Of a stretch of DNA of 64,000 bases, positions 23,982 through 33,299 are shown piece after piece. Below the pieces are notes generated by a model. That model was not told the origin of the DNA. It searched no databases and worked only from the letters and a program-made list of their open reading frames with translations. Position 1 is the first letter of the stretch. Every line of letters begins with the position of its first letter. Origin of the DNA: Cellulomonas sp. P24 (GTDB lineage Bacteria > Actinomycetota > Actinomycetes > Actinomycetales > Cellulomonadaceae); NCBI RefSeq assembly GCF_024704385.1, contig NZ_JAJDFX010000002.1:1922001-1986000 (forward strand). Direction: 5' to 3'. A program made the position numbers and the translations under genes.

Positions 23982-25670
23982 TCACCGCAGCCGGACGGAC
24001 GGCATGCGGAGCACCGCCGACGTCGGCAGCCCGAGAGCGGCGGCGACCACGTCGAGGGCGGCTCGCCCGTCCATCCCGCCGTCCGTGCCCACGAGACCAG
24101 TGAGACCAGCGAGACCAGTGGTCCCCGCCACCGCCCGTGGGTCCTCGCTGTTCCGTGGGCGTCCGAGGCGTGCGGCCAGCGGGACGTGCAGGGCCGGGCG
24201 CACCGGGGCGTCGTCGGGAAGCCCGGCCCGCGAGCGCGCGATCCGGACCGCGTCCCGCAGGCCGCCCAGCTCGTCGACCAGCCCGACGTCCCGCGCGTCG
24301 CTGCCCGTCCACACGCGCCCGCGTGCGATCTCGGCGATCTCGGCGACCGGTCGATGCCGCCCCTGCGCGACCTTGGCGACGAAGTCGTCGTAGATCGCGT
24401 CGAGCGACGCCCCCAACCGTTCGCGCTCGTCGTCGGTGAAGCCGCGCCGCGCCGAGTACATGAGCGCACGCTCGCCGCGGGAGACGGTGCCCGTCGTCAG
24501 CCCGACCCGTTCGAGCAGGTCGCTCACGACGGCCTTCCCGCCGAACACCCCGATGGACCCGGTCAGCGTCGACGGGAGCGCCACGACGACGTCAGCAGGG
24601 CACGCGACGTAGTACCCGCCCGACGCCGCCACGCGACCCATCGAGACGACCACCGGACGGCCGGTGTCACGCAGCCGGCACACCTCACGCCAGATCGTCT
24701 CGGACGCGACGGCGGACCCGCCGGGCGAGTCGACGTGCACCACCACGGCGCGGACGTGGCGGTCGGCGGCTGCCGCGCGCAGGGCCGCGCCGACCGTGTC
24801 GCTGCCGGCCTGCCGTCCCCTCGGCCCGCGGTGCGACCGGCCGGTCACGATCTCCCCGTGCACCGCGACCAGCGCGACGTGGCCCGCGCGTGGGCGCGGC
24901 AGCGACGGTGCGTGGCGCGGCCGCCACCGGTCCGCGAACAACAGCTCGGCGTCGGGTCCCACCCGTCGTCGCACCGCGGCGTAGACCTCGTCGCGATAGC
25001 CGAGGGAGTCGACGAGCCCGGCCTCGAGCGCCTCCGCGGCGGTGCGGGGACCGGCATCGACGAGCTCACGCACGCGGGTCGGGTCGAGACCTCGCCCCGC
25101 GGCGATCCTCGCGACCGCGTCGGAGTAGATCGACTCCGCGATCCGATCGAGCGCGACGCGGTGCGCCTCGGTGAGCTCGTGGCGCATCACCCGGTCGGCC
25201 GCGTTCTTGAACTCGTGACGCTGGTCGAGCTGCGGCTCGATCCCCAGCCGGTCCAGCGCACCGCGCAGGAACGTCGTCTCCACGCCCACGCCGAGCACCC
25301 CGACCCCACCGCCCGGCTGCAGCCAGATCTCGTCGAACGCGGTCGCGAGCACGTAGGCCGTCATGTCACCCGTGCCGTCGCCGATGCTCTCCGCCCACGC
25401 GACGGTCGGCTTGCCGCTCGCCGCGAACGCCTGCACCCCGAGGCGCAGCTCCTGCATCGCGGCCCACGGCAGGCGCCCGCCGATCTTCGCGACGAGTCCG
25501 ACGACGTGACGGTCCGCAGCAGCCTCGTGCAGCGCGCGCAGGATCGGCCGGAGCTGCGGGCGCCCCCGAGCGAGCAGCCGTGCCACCGGGTCGTCGGGCG
25601 GCGCGACGGGAAGCGTGGAGAGGTCGACCTCGAGCAGCTGGCGGGGCCGGTGACCGGGCATCGCGGGCAT
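23982..25670 (-). CDS. SppA-like signal peptide peptidase (S49 family), long form
   Basis: Serine protease of the S49 family, 562 residues, with two tandem ClpP-like domains like E. coli SppA. Catalytic serine in ASGGYYVA (about residue 350) in the C-terminal domain and lysine in HEFKNAAD (about residue 155) in the N-terminal domain match the Ser/Lys dyad. The motif VVHVDSPGGSA precedes the serine. Unlike E. coli SppA no N-terminal membrane helix is present, so it may be cytoplasmic or peripherally bound. ATG 25670 or 25661 are both possible. An open frame upstream to 25973 overlaps the divergent cyclase gene and was rejected. Confidence 0.88.
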   Translation of the reverse strand: MPAMPGHRPRQLLEVDLSTLPVAPPDDPVARLLARGRPQLRPILRALHEAAADRHVVGLVAKIGGRLPWAAMQELRLGVQAFAASGKPTVAWAESIGDGTGDMTAYVLATAFDEIWLQPGGGVGVLGVGVETTFLRGALDRLGIEPQLDQRHEFKNAADRVMRHELTEAHRVALDRIAESIYSDAVARIAAGRGLDPTRVRELVDAGPRTAAEALEAGLVDSLGYRDEVYAAVRRRVGPDAELLFADRWRPRHAPSLPRPRAGHVALVAVHGEIVTGRSHRGPRGRQAGSDTVGAALRAAAADRHVRAVVVHVDSPGGSAVASETIWREVCRLRDTGRPVVVSMGRVAASGGYYVACPADVVVALPSTLTGSIGVFGGKAVVSDLLERVGLTTGTVSRGERALMYSARRGFTDDERERLGASLDAIYDDFVAKVAQGRHRPVAEIAEIARGRVWTGSDARDVGLVDELGGLRDAVRIARSRAGLPDDAPVRPALHVPLAARLGRPRNSEDPRAVAGTTGLAGLTGLVGTDGGMDGRAALDVVAAALGLPTSAVLRMPSVRLR

Positions 25671-25793
25671 GCGCCCACAGTAGGCCGGGCCCCGAGGCGT
25701 CGCCCGGTCGGGCCGCCGTCCGTCGGCGACCACGCGACCGGGTGGACGGTAGCCTGTGTGGACCACGGTGCGGGCCGAGTCCGAGGAGGGCTG

Positions 25794-27413
25794 ATGGGCG
25801 ACACCACCGATCAGCCCCTCCCCACGACGCGGACGACCGCCTCGCTCGGTCACGACCGGGTGCTGATCGGGATCCTGCTGGTGATCCTGGGGTCCGTCGT
25901 CGCGTACGGGTTCGACCTCGGTCCGCGTTCGGTGCAGGTGGTCGCCTGCTGGGTGCTCCTGCTGGGGTTGCACGTCGGGCTGGCCGTCATCGCGTCCCGC
26001 GTCGCGCGCGTCCCGGGCACCGCACGCGCCACCCGATGGATCTGGTCGGCGATCGCCGTCGCCGGCGGCTCCTACGCGGTCGGGGACACCGCCCAGCTCA
26101 TGACGATCGCCAGCTCACCGATGAGCCTGCCGGTGGCCCTCGGCGGGACGGTCCAGTCGTTCTCGGTGCTGCTCGGCACGTGCGTCCCGATCCTCGTCGC
26201 CCTGCTCGTGACGGCGCCGATCGGGAACGGGTCGCGCCAGGACGCCACGAGCTTCTGGCTGGACGTCGGCATCGTCATGGCGGCGGCGGCGACGTTCGGC
26301 GGCTACGTGTACGTCCCGGACGGCTCGAGGGCGACCGAGGTGCTGCTCTCGGTGCTGATCGGTCCCGGGCTGTTCCTCGTCGGGGTGTTCGCGGTCGTCA
26401 AGCTGTTCCTCAGCTCGCAACCCCCGTTCTCCCGGCGCGCCGGCCTGGTGCTCGGGGCGGCGGCGACCCTGGAGGGCGCGGCACAGGCGGCGACGTCGCT
26501 GCTGGTCGACGCCTCCGGACTGTCGTGGCTGCTCGGGCTCACGGTCGTGGCGAGCGCCGTGCTGATGGCCTCGGCACGGATCCAGTACCTGCAGGTGAGT
26601 CTCGACCCCCGCGTTCTCGACCCTCGGCCGCGCCGCCGGTTCAGCACGCTCCCGTACGCGGCGATCGCGGCGACGTACGTCCTGCTCGTCTGGGTCCTCG
26701 TGCACGACGGCCTCACCGGGCACACGTGGATCGTCATCACCGGGGCGATCACGAGCACGGCCCTCGTCCTCGGGCGGCAGCTGGCGGCGTTCGCCGACAA
26801 CTCCCGGCTCCTCGACGAGCTCGACGCGAAGGTCCAGGAGCTGCACCAGCTGCTGCGTGAGCGCGACGACCTGGCGACGCGCCTGCGCCACGAGGCCCTG
26901 CACGACCCGTTGACAGGCCTTGCGAACCGGTCGATGTTCAACCGGCGCCTGAGCGACGTGATGCGCGAGGGTGACACCCCGGCGCGCCCGCTGACGCTCA
27001 TGATCGTGGACCTCGACGACTTCAAGCAGGTGAACGACGAGTACGGGCACGCGTCGGGCGACGAGGTCCTGGTCGCGGTCGCGCGTCGGCTGCGCAGCTG
27101 CGTCCGTGACGTCGACCTCGTCGCCCGGCTCGGTGGTGACGAGTTCGCGCTGCTGCTCGAGGACCTGCCCGACGACGCCGACCAGGTCGCCCGGCGGATC
27201 GTCGAGGTGATCGGCCGGCCCGTGACGTTCGTCACGGGAGAACCCGGCGCCGAGGAGACCGTCAGCGTGACGGTGAGCGCGAGCGTCGGCGTGGTGATCG
27301 CCGACCTCGATCGGCGCACCGCCGAGCAGCTCCTGCACGCGGCCGACGTGACGATGTACAGCGCGAAGCGATCGGGCAAGGGCGCCTACCGCGTGAGCGT
27401 GGTCGCCGGCTGA
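25794..27413 (+). CDS. Membrane-bound diguanylate cyclase (GGDEF)
   Basis: Makes cyclic di-GMP from two GTP. The 539 residues carry about nine to ten hydrophobic helices in the first 340 residues, a short coiled linker (LLDELDAKVQELHQLLRERDD) and a GGDEF domain (about 370-535). The active-site sequence is intact GGDEF, and RDVD lies five residues upstream, the RxxD inhibitory site for product feedback. HDPLTGLANR opens the domain. AGGAGGGCTG precedes ATG 25794. The frame is open back to 23640, but that part is antisense to the protease gene. The sensed signal is unknown. Confidence 0.92.
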   Translation: MGDTTDQPLPTTRTTASLGHDRVLIGILLVILGSVVAYGFDLGPRSVQVVACWVLLLGLHVGLAVIASRVARVPGTARATRWIWSAIAVAGGSYAVGDTAQLMTIASSPMSLPVALGGTVQSFSVLLGTCVPILVALLVTAPIGNGSRQDATSFWLDVGIVMAAAATFGGYVYVPDGSRATEVLLSVLIGPGLFLVGVFAVVKLFLSSQPPFSRRAGLVLGAAATLEGAAQAATSLLVDASGLSWLLGLTVVASAVLMASARIQYLQVSLDPRVLDPRPRRRFSTLPYAAIAATYVLLVWVLVHDGLTGHTWIVITGAITSTALVLGRQLAAFADNSRLLDELDAKVQELHQLLRERDDLATRLRHEALHDPLTGLANRSMFNRRLSDVMREGDTPARPLTLMIVDLDDFKQVNDEYGHASGDEVLVAVARRLRSCVRDVDLVARLGGDEFALLLEDLPDDADQVARRIVEVIGRPVTFVTGEPGAEETVSVTVSASVGVVIADLDRRTAEQLLHAADVTMYSAKRSGKGAYRVSVVAG

Positions 27414-27450
27414 CGCCCGGTCCCGGCGCCCTCGTCCGCGCGCTCGGGTC

Positions 27451-27936
27451 TCACCACCCGATGGTCGCCGCAGACTCCGGTCGGGGCTCGGGCTCGTTCG
27501 CCGCCTCGGCGAACGCGCGCAGCGCCAGGACGAGCTCGTTCCGGCGGGCGTCCGGCATGGCGGCGACGATGCGGGTGATCTCGGCGCGGCGGGCCGCGGT
27601 GACCCGGCGCACCAGCCGACGGCCGGCGTCGGTGAGGCCGAGGAGCACCTCCCGCCTGTTCTCGGGGTTGTCCCGGCGGGTGACGAGGTCGGCGGCGAGG
27701 AGGCGGTTCATCATCCGCATGGCCGTCGACGAGGTCACGGAGAGCAGGTCGGCGAGGGTGTTGAGGTTGATCTCGTCGTGGTTGTCGAGGACGACGAGCG
27801 TGCGGAGCTGGGTCAGCGTGACGGTGTCCTCGACCGTGGCGAGGGACCGTGCGGAGACGCCGACGAGCACGCGCGATGCCGTGAGGACCGCGGTGACGAG
27901 CTCGTCGACTCCCCCCGTCGCCCGTCGTCCCGCCAC
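27451..27936 (-). CDS. MarR-family transcriptional regulator
   Basis: Winged-helix repressor, 161 residues. The MarR fold is seen in LTQLRTLVVLDNHDEINLNTLADLL, recognition region SVTSSTAMRMMNRLLAADLVTRR and wing DNPENRREVLLGLTDAGRRL. GTG 27936 has GGAGCAGG in front. It is divergent from a ClC channel gene with a MarR-type dyad between them, so it probably represses itself and the channel until an unknown ligand binds. Confidence 0.9.
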   Translation of the reverse strand: MAGRRATGGVDELVTAVLTASRVLVGVSARSLATVEDTVTLTQLRTLVVLDNHDEINLNTLADLLSVTSSTAMRMMNRLLAADLVTRRDNPENRREVLLGLTDAGRRLVRRVTAARRAEITRIVAAMPDARRNELVLALRAFAEAANEPEPRPESAATIGW

Positions 27937-27990
27937 CCTGCTCCGACCGGTTGCTCACGTCGCCCCGTCCCTGTACCGATGCTCAGTGCA

Positions 27991-28008
27991 ATTGTTGCAT
28001 AATACAAT
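27991..28008. promoter_or_regulatory. MarR-type operator and promoter region of the ClC gene
   Basis: ATTGTTGCATAATACAAT: 5-base inverted repeats ATTGT/ACAAT around an 8-base AT-rich centre, a typical MarR dyad. CATAAT (27998-28003) is a good -10 element for the rightward gene, seven bases from GTG 28010, which would give a leaderless message. A repressor on the dyad would block this promoter. Confidence 0.65.
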
Positions 28009-28009
28009 C

Positions 28010-29839
28010 GTGAAACTGCGCCGTACGACGAGTCCGCTCCCCCTCACCCGCCCGGTCGGCCCGAGCCTGGTGCCGACGCAAGGCGGTCTCGCACGGGCGC
28101 ACACCGCACTGCGATCCTCGCGCATGGGGTTGCTCGCGCTCGCCCTCCTGATCGGTGCGGGTGCCGGCGGCGCGGCGATCGCGTTCCGCTGGCTGATCAA
28201 GGTCTTCACCCTGGCCCTGACCGGCCACGCCGACTACGCCGGCCTCGGGCACGTCGCCAACCCGAACGTGCCGGCGCTGGGCATCTGGTTCGTGGTGCTC
28301 GCGCCCGTCGTCGCGGGACTTCTCTACGGCCCTCTCGTGCAGTTCTTCGCCCGTGAGGCGCGCGGCCACGGCGTCCCCGAGGTCATGTTCGCCGTCGCAC
28401 GTCAGGGCGGGCGGATCAAGCCCCAGGTGGCGGCCGTCAAGGCGCTGGCCTCGGCGCTGTGCATCGGCGGCGGCGGCTCCGTCGGGCGCGAGGGCCCGAT
28501 CGTCCAGATCGGCGCGGCACTCGGCTCGACGTTCGGACGCGTCCTGCGGGTCCCCGAGGCCCGCATGAAGGTCCTTGTGGCCTGCGGTGCGGCCGGCGGG
28601 ATCGCGGCGACCTTCAACGCCCCGCTCGCCGGGGTCTTCTTCGCGATGGAGCTGATCCTCGGGGACTTCGCCGCCCAGTCCTTCGGCATGGTGGTCGTCG
28701 CCTCGGTCACCGCGAGCGTGATCGGCCGCGCCGCATTCGGCAACACCGCGTTCCTCCCGCTGCCCACCTTCAACGTGGACAACCTCACGCAGTACGTCCT
28801 GTTCGCGGTCCTCGGCGTCGTCGCCGGGGGCGTCGGCGTCGGGTTCACCCGCATCCTCTACCTGATCGAGGACCTCTGCGACGCCGTGTGGCGCGGGCCC
28901 GAGTGGCTCCGCCCGGCGATCGGCGGGTTCGCGCTCGGCGGGCTCCTGCTCCTCCTGCCGGAGATGTACGGCGTCGGCTACCCGGTGCTCGGCAAGGGCA
29001 TCACGGGGGCTTACACGATCGGGTTCCTGCTCCTGCTGCTCGTCGGGAAGATGGTGGCGACGTCGCTGACGATCGGCATCGGCGGCTCCGGCGGGGTGTT
29101 CGCACCGAGCCTGTTCATCGGCGCGATGCTCGGCTCGGCGTACGGCCAGGTGCTCCACATGATCGCCCCGAACGTCGCGGGCTCGCCGAGCGTCTACGCG
29201 CTGATCGGGATGGGCGCCGTGTTCGCCGGCTCCGCCAAGGCACCGATCACCGCCGTGATCATCCTGTTCGAGCTCACCGGCGAGTACACGATCATCCTGC
29301 CGATGATGGTCGCGATCGTCATGGCCAGCGCCACCAGCCACCTCCTCGCCCGCGACAGCATCTACACGTTCAAGCTCCGCCGGCGTGGCGTCGACATCTC
29401 GATCTCCCCCGAGGCGGAACAGCTCGCCGCGATGACCGTCGCGGAGATCATGGAGCCGATCGGGCCGTGCCTGCGCGAGTCCGCGCGCCTGCGCGACGCC
29501 GCCGACCTGCTGAGCCGCTCACCGCACGGCCAGATGCCCGTGCTCGACTCGCAGGGCCGCTACCGCGGCATCGCGACGGTCCGCGCCGCCGCCGACACCC
29601 TCGCCGACGGCGAGCACAACCTCGCCACGGTGTCCTCCGTTGTCGAGCTGCCCGACGCCGTCAAGGTCTCGGACAACATCACCGACGCCCTCCACGCCCT
29701 CGAGCTCAGCCCCGGCGTCGTCCCCGTCCTCGACGCGAGCGGCGCGAACCTCGTGGGCTGGCTGAGCCACCAGCGTGTGCTCACGCTGCTGCACGGCGCC
29801 CCGGACGACCTGCTCAGGGCCGCGGCCGCGACGACCTGA
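28010..29839 (+). CDS. ClC-type chloride channel/antiporter with CBS domains
   Basis: Anion channel or H+/Cl- exchanger in the membrane, 609 residues. The ClC motifs are present: GHGVPEVMFAV (GSGIP motif variant), GSVGREGPIVQIG with the gating glutamate, and GSGGVFAPSLFIGAMLG (GxFxP). Two CBS domains follow from about residue 475 (MTVAEIMEPIGP; VSSVVELPDAVKVSDNITDAL), giving cytoplasmic control. GTG 28010 is chosen because of the promoter fit just upstream and divergence from marR; an ATG at 28124 (MGLLAL) would remove 38 hydrophilic residues. The gating glutamate suggests exchanger capability. Confidence 0.88.
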   Translation: MKLRRTTSPLPLTRPVGPSLVPTQGGLARAHTALRSSRMGLLALALLIGAGAGGAAIAFRWLIKVFTLALTGHADYAGLGHVANPNVPALGIWFVVLAPVVAGLLYGPLVQFFAREARGHGVPEVMFAVARQGGRIKPQVAAVKALASALCIGGGGSVGREGPIVQIGAALGSTFGRVLRVPEARMKVLVACGAAGGIAATFNAPLAGVFFAMELILGDFAAQSFGMVVVASVTASVIGRAAFGNTAFLPLPTFNVDNLTQYVLFAVLGVVAGGVGVGFTRILYLIEDLCDAVWRGPEWLRPAIGGFALGGLLLLLPEMYGVGYPVLGKGITGAYTIGFLLLLLVGKMVATSLTIGIGGSGGVFAPSLFIGAMLGSAYGQVLHMIAPNVAGSPSVYALIGMGAVFAGSAKAPITAVIILFELTGEYTIILPMMVAIVMASATSHLLARDSIYTFKLRRRGVDISISPEAEQLAAMTVAEIMEPIGPCLRESARLRDAADLLSRSPHGQMPVLDSQGRYRGIATVRAAADTLADGEHNLATVSSVVELPDAVKVSDNITDALHALELSPGVVPVLDASGANLVGWLSHQRVLTLLHGAPDDLLRAAAATT

Positions 29840-29858
29840 CCGCTCACGGCGGCGGCAC

Positions 29859-30761
29859 TCACCGGTCGACGACCTTCCCGGACCCGTCGACGTGCGAGGT
29901 CACGACCGCCGACCCGGTGTGCGTCACGGACCCGCTGCCCGCGATCGCGACGTCGAGGGCCTCGGAGGCGTCGAGCTCGGCCCGGCCCGATCCCGCGACG
30001 TCGACGACGGCCCTCCGGCTCGCCATGCCCTCCGCGTCGTACGAGCCCGACCCGGTGATCACGACGTGCTGGTGGTCCGCGCGCCCCGCGAGGCTGACAC
30101 CGCCCGAGCCGGCCACCGTCACGGCCACGTCGGACGCCGCCACCTGGGCGACGTCGACGTGGCCGGAGCCCCGCACGGTGATCGCCACCCGGTCTCCCGA
30201 CGCCGCGTCGGCCGCGACGACGCCCGACCCGTCGACGGTGATCGCGTCGACGGTCGGCAGCACCAGGTGGTAGGCGACGCCGCCGGTGCGCACCCACGCG
30301 CTGTCGACGTCGAGCACCAGGACACCGTCGTGCACGGCGCTCGTGACGTGCGGGAGGGCTCGCGCACCGGCGGTGACGGTCAGGCTCGGGGTGTCACCCT
30401 GCTCGATCGTCAGCGTGCCGGCCGCCGCGAGCTGCACGGCGCTGACGTCACCGACGGTGCGGACGTCCGTCTCGTGCGGACCTGCGTCGAGGGCGCCGCA
30501 ACCGGCGAGGCCGACGACCAGCGCACCCACGCCCGCAGCGGTCATGGCGAGCCGAGAGACGGCACGACGGGCAGACGGGACCGCGGGAGCGGTCGGAGCC
30601 GGCAGTGCTGAACGTGCCGGCACCGTGGAACCTGCTGACGGTACGGGACGTGCTGGCAGTGCGGGACGTGCTGACGGTGCTGACACGGCGGCCTCGCGGT
30701 GGGTGCGGACGCGGACGGTCCGCGTCCCCTCCACTGTCGCGGTGCGACGACCTGCGCACAT
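29859..30761 (-). CDS. DUF2807 (GIN domain) lipoprotein
   Basis: Secreted, probably lipid-anchored protein of unknown function. The C-terminal 180 residues are a repetitive beta-solenoid with recurring GSG turns (VDGSGVVAAD, VRGSGHVDVAQV, VAGSGGVSLAG, ITGSGSYDAEG), the DUF2807/GIN pattern. A hydrophobic segment ending VVGLAGCG looks like a lipobox, but it is preceded by an unusually long Ala/Pro/Ser-rich N-terminus. ATG 30761 with GGGGGATGCCCG in front is my start; GTG 30686 is an alternative. Either leaves a signal region longer than normal, so the true start is uncertain. Confidence 0.7.
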   Translation of the reverse strand: MCAGRRTATVEGTRTVRVRTHREAAVSAPSARPALPARPVPSAGSTVPARSALPAPTAPAVPSARRAVSRLAMTAAGVGALVVGLAGCGALDAGPHETDVRTVGDVSAVQLAAAGTLTIEQGDTPSLTVTAGARALPHVTSAVHDGVLVLDVDSAWVRTGGVAYHLVLPTVDAITVDGSGVVAADAASGDRVAITVRGSGHVDVAQVAASDVAVTVAGSGGVSLAGRADHQHVVITGSGSYDAEGMASRRAVVDVAGSGRAELDASEALDVAIAGSGSVTHTGSAVVTSHVDGSGKVVDR

Positions 30762-30872
30762 CGGGCATCCCCCTGAGCCGTCCCTGAGCGCCCCCCGAGG
30801 CACCCCTGGGGGTCGCCCACCCGGCTCGGGGCCCACCGGCGGGCCCGGCGCGTACCGGCCGGACACCCCAGC

Positions 30873-33146
30873 TCAGGCATCCAGGCCGACGCCCGACTTC
30901 TCCGCACCTGCCGCCCGGCTGCGGATCCACGGCGCGACCTCCTCCGCCGGCATGGGGCGCGCGACGTGGTACCCCTGGAGCACGTCGACGCCGAGCGGGA
31001 CGACCGCGCGTGCGATCTCCGCGTCCCCGACACCGTGCGCGACCATCCGGAAGCCGAAGGCGTGCGCCATCCGTGCCGTCGTCCGGACGATCAGACGGCT
31101 GCGCTCGTCGGTGACCACCGTCGCGATGAACGAGCGGTCCATCTTGAGCTCCTGCACCGGGATGTCGCGCAGGTACGCGAGAGACGAGTACCCGATGCCG
31201 TAGTCGTCGATCGCCACCTGGACGTGGTGCGCGCGCAGCTCGTGGATGGCCCGGAAGGCGAGCTCCGGCTCGGCGACGAACGAGTCCTCGAGCACCTCGA
31301 GCACGAGGGTGTCCTCCGGGAGCCCGGCGGCGCCGACCTCCGTGAACAACCGTGGGAGCAACGGTCCCCCGACGAGCTCGGGCGGGCCGCACTTCATCGC
31401 GACCCGGAACGCGAACCCGTCGTCGCACCACCGCCGGGCGTCGACGAGCACGTGGTGCAGGACGATCGCGCTCACCTCCGGCATCAGCCCGGACCGTCGC
31501 GCGTCGGAGAGGAACGCCCCCGGGGTGAGGAGCCCGAGCTCGGGGTGCTGCCACCGGACGAGCGCCTCGACCCCGACCACCCGTCCGTCGACCGCGCTCA
31601 CCTGGGGCTGGTACATCACGCCGATCTCCCCCTGGGCGATCGCATGCCGCAGGTCGTCCCCACGTCGCAGCCGTGCGCGCGAGGCGCCGTCGAGCGACGC
31701 GTCGAACAGCACCACGCCGGCGGGAGACGCCTTCGCCTCGTACATCGCGATGTCTGCGCGGCGCAGGAGCTCGGTCGACGAGTCGGTCGACCGCGCGAGG
31801 GTGATGCCGATCGAGGCCGTGATCGCCAGGGTGATGTCGTCGACCCGCATCGGCTCGCTCAGCGAGTCACGCACGCTCCGGGCGAGCGGGATCAGCCGTG
31901 TCGCGTCGTCCGTCCGTGCGAGCAGTGCGAACTCGTCCCCACCGAGCCGGGCCACGAGGACCTCGTCACCGACCGCGAGCCGCATGCGGTACGCGAGCAC
32001 ACGCAGGACCTCGTCGCCCACGGTGTGGCCCATGCTGTCGTTGACGTCCTTGAACGCGTCGATGTCGAGCAGCAGGAACCCTGTCGGGGCGCCCGTGCGG
32101 AGCCGCTCGTCCGCCGCGGCAAGGAGAGCACGCCGGTTCGGGAGCCCGGTCATCTCGTCGGTCAGCGACAGCCGCCTCGACTCGGCGGCCTCCTGCGCCT
32201 CACGAAGCGCGAGGAGCATCCGGGCGCCCGCTGCGGCGAGGGTGAGGACCGACGCGGCGGTGAGGTACCCGCTGATCGAGCCGCCGGGGTTGAGGACCAG
32301 GATCGCGACCGCCAGCGCGGCGGCGGCCGGCAGCGCGACGACGCTGTAGCGCCGCTCCTTCGCGGCCTCCGTCACCACGGGCGGCAGGCAGGCTGCACCG
32401 ACGATCAGCGCGAGGCCAGCCGCCCAGATCACGTCCAGCGCGATGCTCGACGTGTAGATGCCCCTGTCCAGCGTGAGGACGAAGGCGGTGTCCCCGACGG
32501 CGAGGCCCACGAACCCGAGAGCCAGTGCGAAGGAACGGAACGACGGGAGCCGCAGGCCGAGCATCACCTGCGCGATCACGATCACCACGAGCCCCACGTC
32601 GATCACCGGGTACAGGACCGACACCAGGAGCGGCAGCGCACCACGCTGGAAGGTGGTCGCGAGCGGCGTCACGACCGCGACCGCGGCCAGGCACACGGCC
32701 GCACCGCACACCACCGCCGCCTCGAGCACGATCTCGATCGACGGGACGCCCCGACGCGACACGTCGCGGAACAGGAACGTCGCGATCCCGAGGTAGGACG
32801 CGAGGTAGAAGATCTCCCCGCGGGCCGGGAACTCCACGCCGACGACCGCCTGGTTCGAGAACACGATCGCCGCACCCGTCGCCCACAACGCGACCCCGAC
32901 GGCCAGGGCCAGCAACGCGAACCGGCGACCGCGCTGCTGCACCACGGCGAGGACCAGCCGCGTCAGGAGCAGCACGAAGAAGACACCGAGCGAGGCCGTC
33001 ATCGCGGTCCGGACCGGGCGCCCGTCCGGGCCACCGGGCAGGAGCTGGGTCAGGACCGCCCCGACGACGATGACGAGCCAGTACACCGGCCCCAGACCGC
33101 GGAGCAGCGCATCCACGACGGGCGACGCCCCTCGACGGTCACGCAT
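30873..33146 (-). CDS. GGDEF-EAL membrane protein with degenerate EAL domain
   Basis: Cyclic di-GMP enzyme, 757 residues: about nine membrane helices (to about 310), a GGDEF domain (SLTDEMTGLPNRR to about 480) and an EAL domain (about 495-745). GGDEF is intact but no RxxD feedback site is seen. In the EAL domain GVEALVRWQHPE and IDDYGIGYSSL are present, but the conserved Asn of the NLS motif is replaced (VAMKCGPPEL) and EGVET reads AHGVGDAE, so metal and catalytic residues are missing. It is likely a cyclase with a binding or inactive EAL. ATG 33146 has GGGGGT before it; the frame extends to 33179. Confidence 0.88.
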   Translation of the reverse strand: MRDRRGASPVVDALLRGLGPVYWLVIVVGAVLTQLLPGGPDGRPVRTAMTASLGVFFVLLLTRLVLAVVQQRGRRFALLALAVGVALWATGAAIVFSNQAVVGVEFPARGEIFYLASYLGIATFLFRDVSRRGVPSIEIVLEAAVVCGAAVCLAAVAVVTPLATTFQRGALPLLVSVLYPVIDVGLVVIVIAQVMLGLRLPSFRSFALALGFVGLAVGDTAFVLTLDRGIYTSSIALDVIWAAGLALIVGAACLPPVVTEAAKERRYSVVALPAAAALAVAILVLNPGGSISGYLTAASVLTLAAAGARMLLALREAQEAAESRRLSLTDEMTGLPNRRALLAAADERLRTGAPTGFLLLDIDAFKDVNDSMGHTVGDEVLRVLAYRMRLAVGDEVLVARLGGDEFALLARTDDATRLIPLARSVRDSLSEPMRVDDITLAITASIGITLARSTDSSTELLRRADIAMYEAKASPAGVVLFDASLDGASRARLRRGDDLRHAIAQGEIGVMYQPQVSAVDGRVVGVEALVRWQHPELGLLTPGAFLSDARRSGLMPEVSAIVLHHVLVDARRWCDDGFAFRVAMKCGPPELVGGPLLPRLFTEVGAAGLPEDTLVLEVLEDSFVAEPELAFRAIHELRAHHVQVAIDDYGIGYSSLAYLRDIPVQELKMDRSFIATVVTDERSRLIVRTTARMAHAFGFRMVAHGVGDAEIARAVVPLGVDVLQGYHVARPMPAEEVAPWIRSRAAGAEKSGVGLDA

Positions 33147-33299
33147 GCGCGTACCCCCGGTCATCGGCGACCACCGCACGAGCTCAGGAGTCCCCGGGGT
33201 GGCGTGCCGCTACCAGTGACATCGGGACCACGCCACCGTGACTTGAGGCAGTGGCTACCGAGCCGGTGGGCGCTCGTGCGCGCAGCCCTCGTCGACCGT

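Noticed and set aside
23640-25793. N-terminal extension of the diguanylate cyclase frame by 718 codons
   Set aside because: This stretch is antisense to the SppA-type gene, and a strong AGGAGG site with ATG lies at 25794.
27451-28009. Longer N-terminus for the ClC protein from 27461
   Set aside because: It would be antisense to the marR gene; a promoter and GTG start at 28010 explain the gene better.
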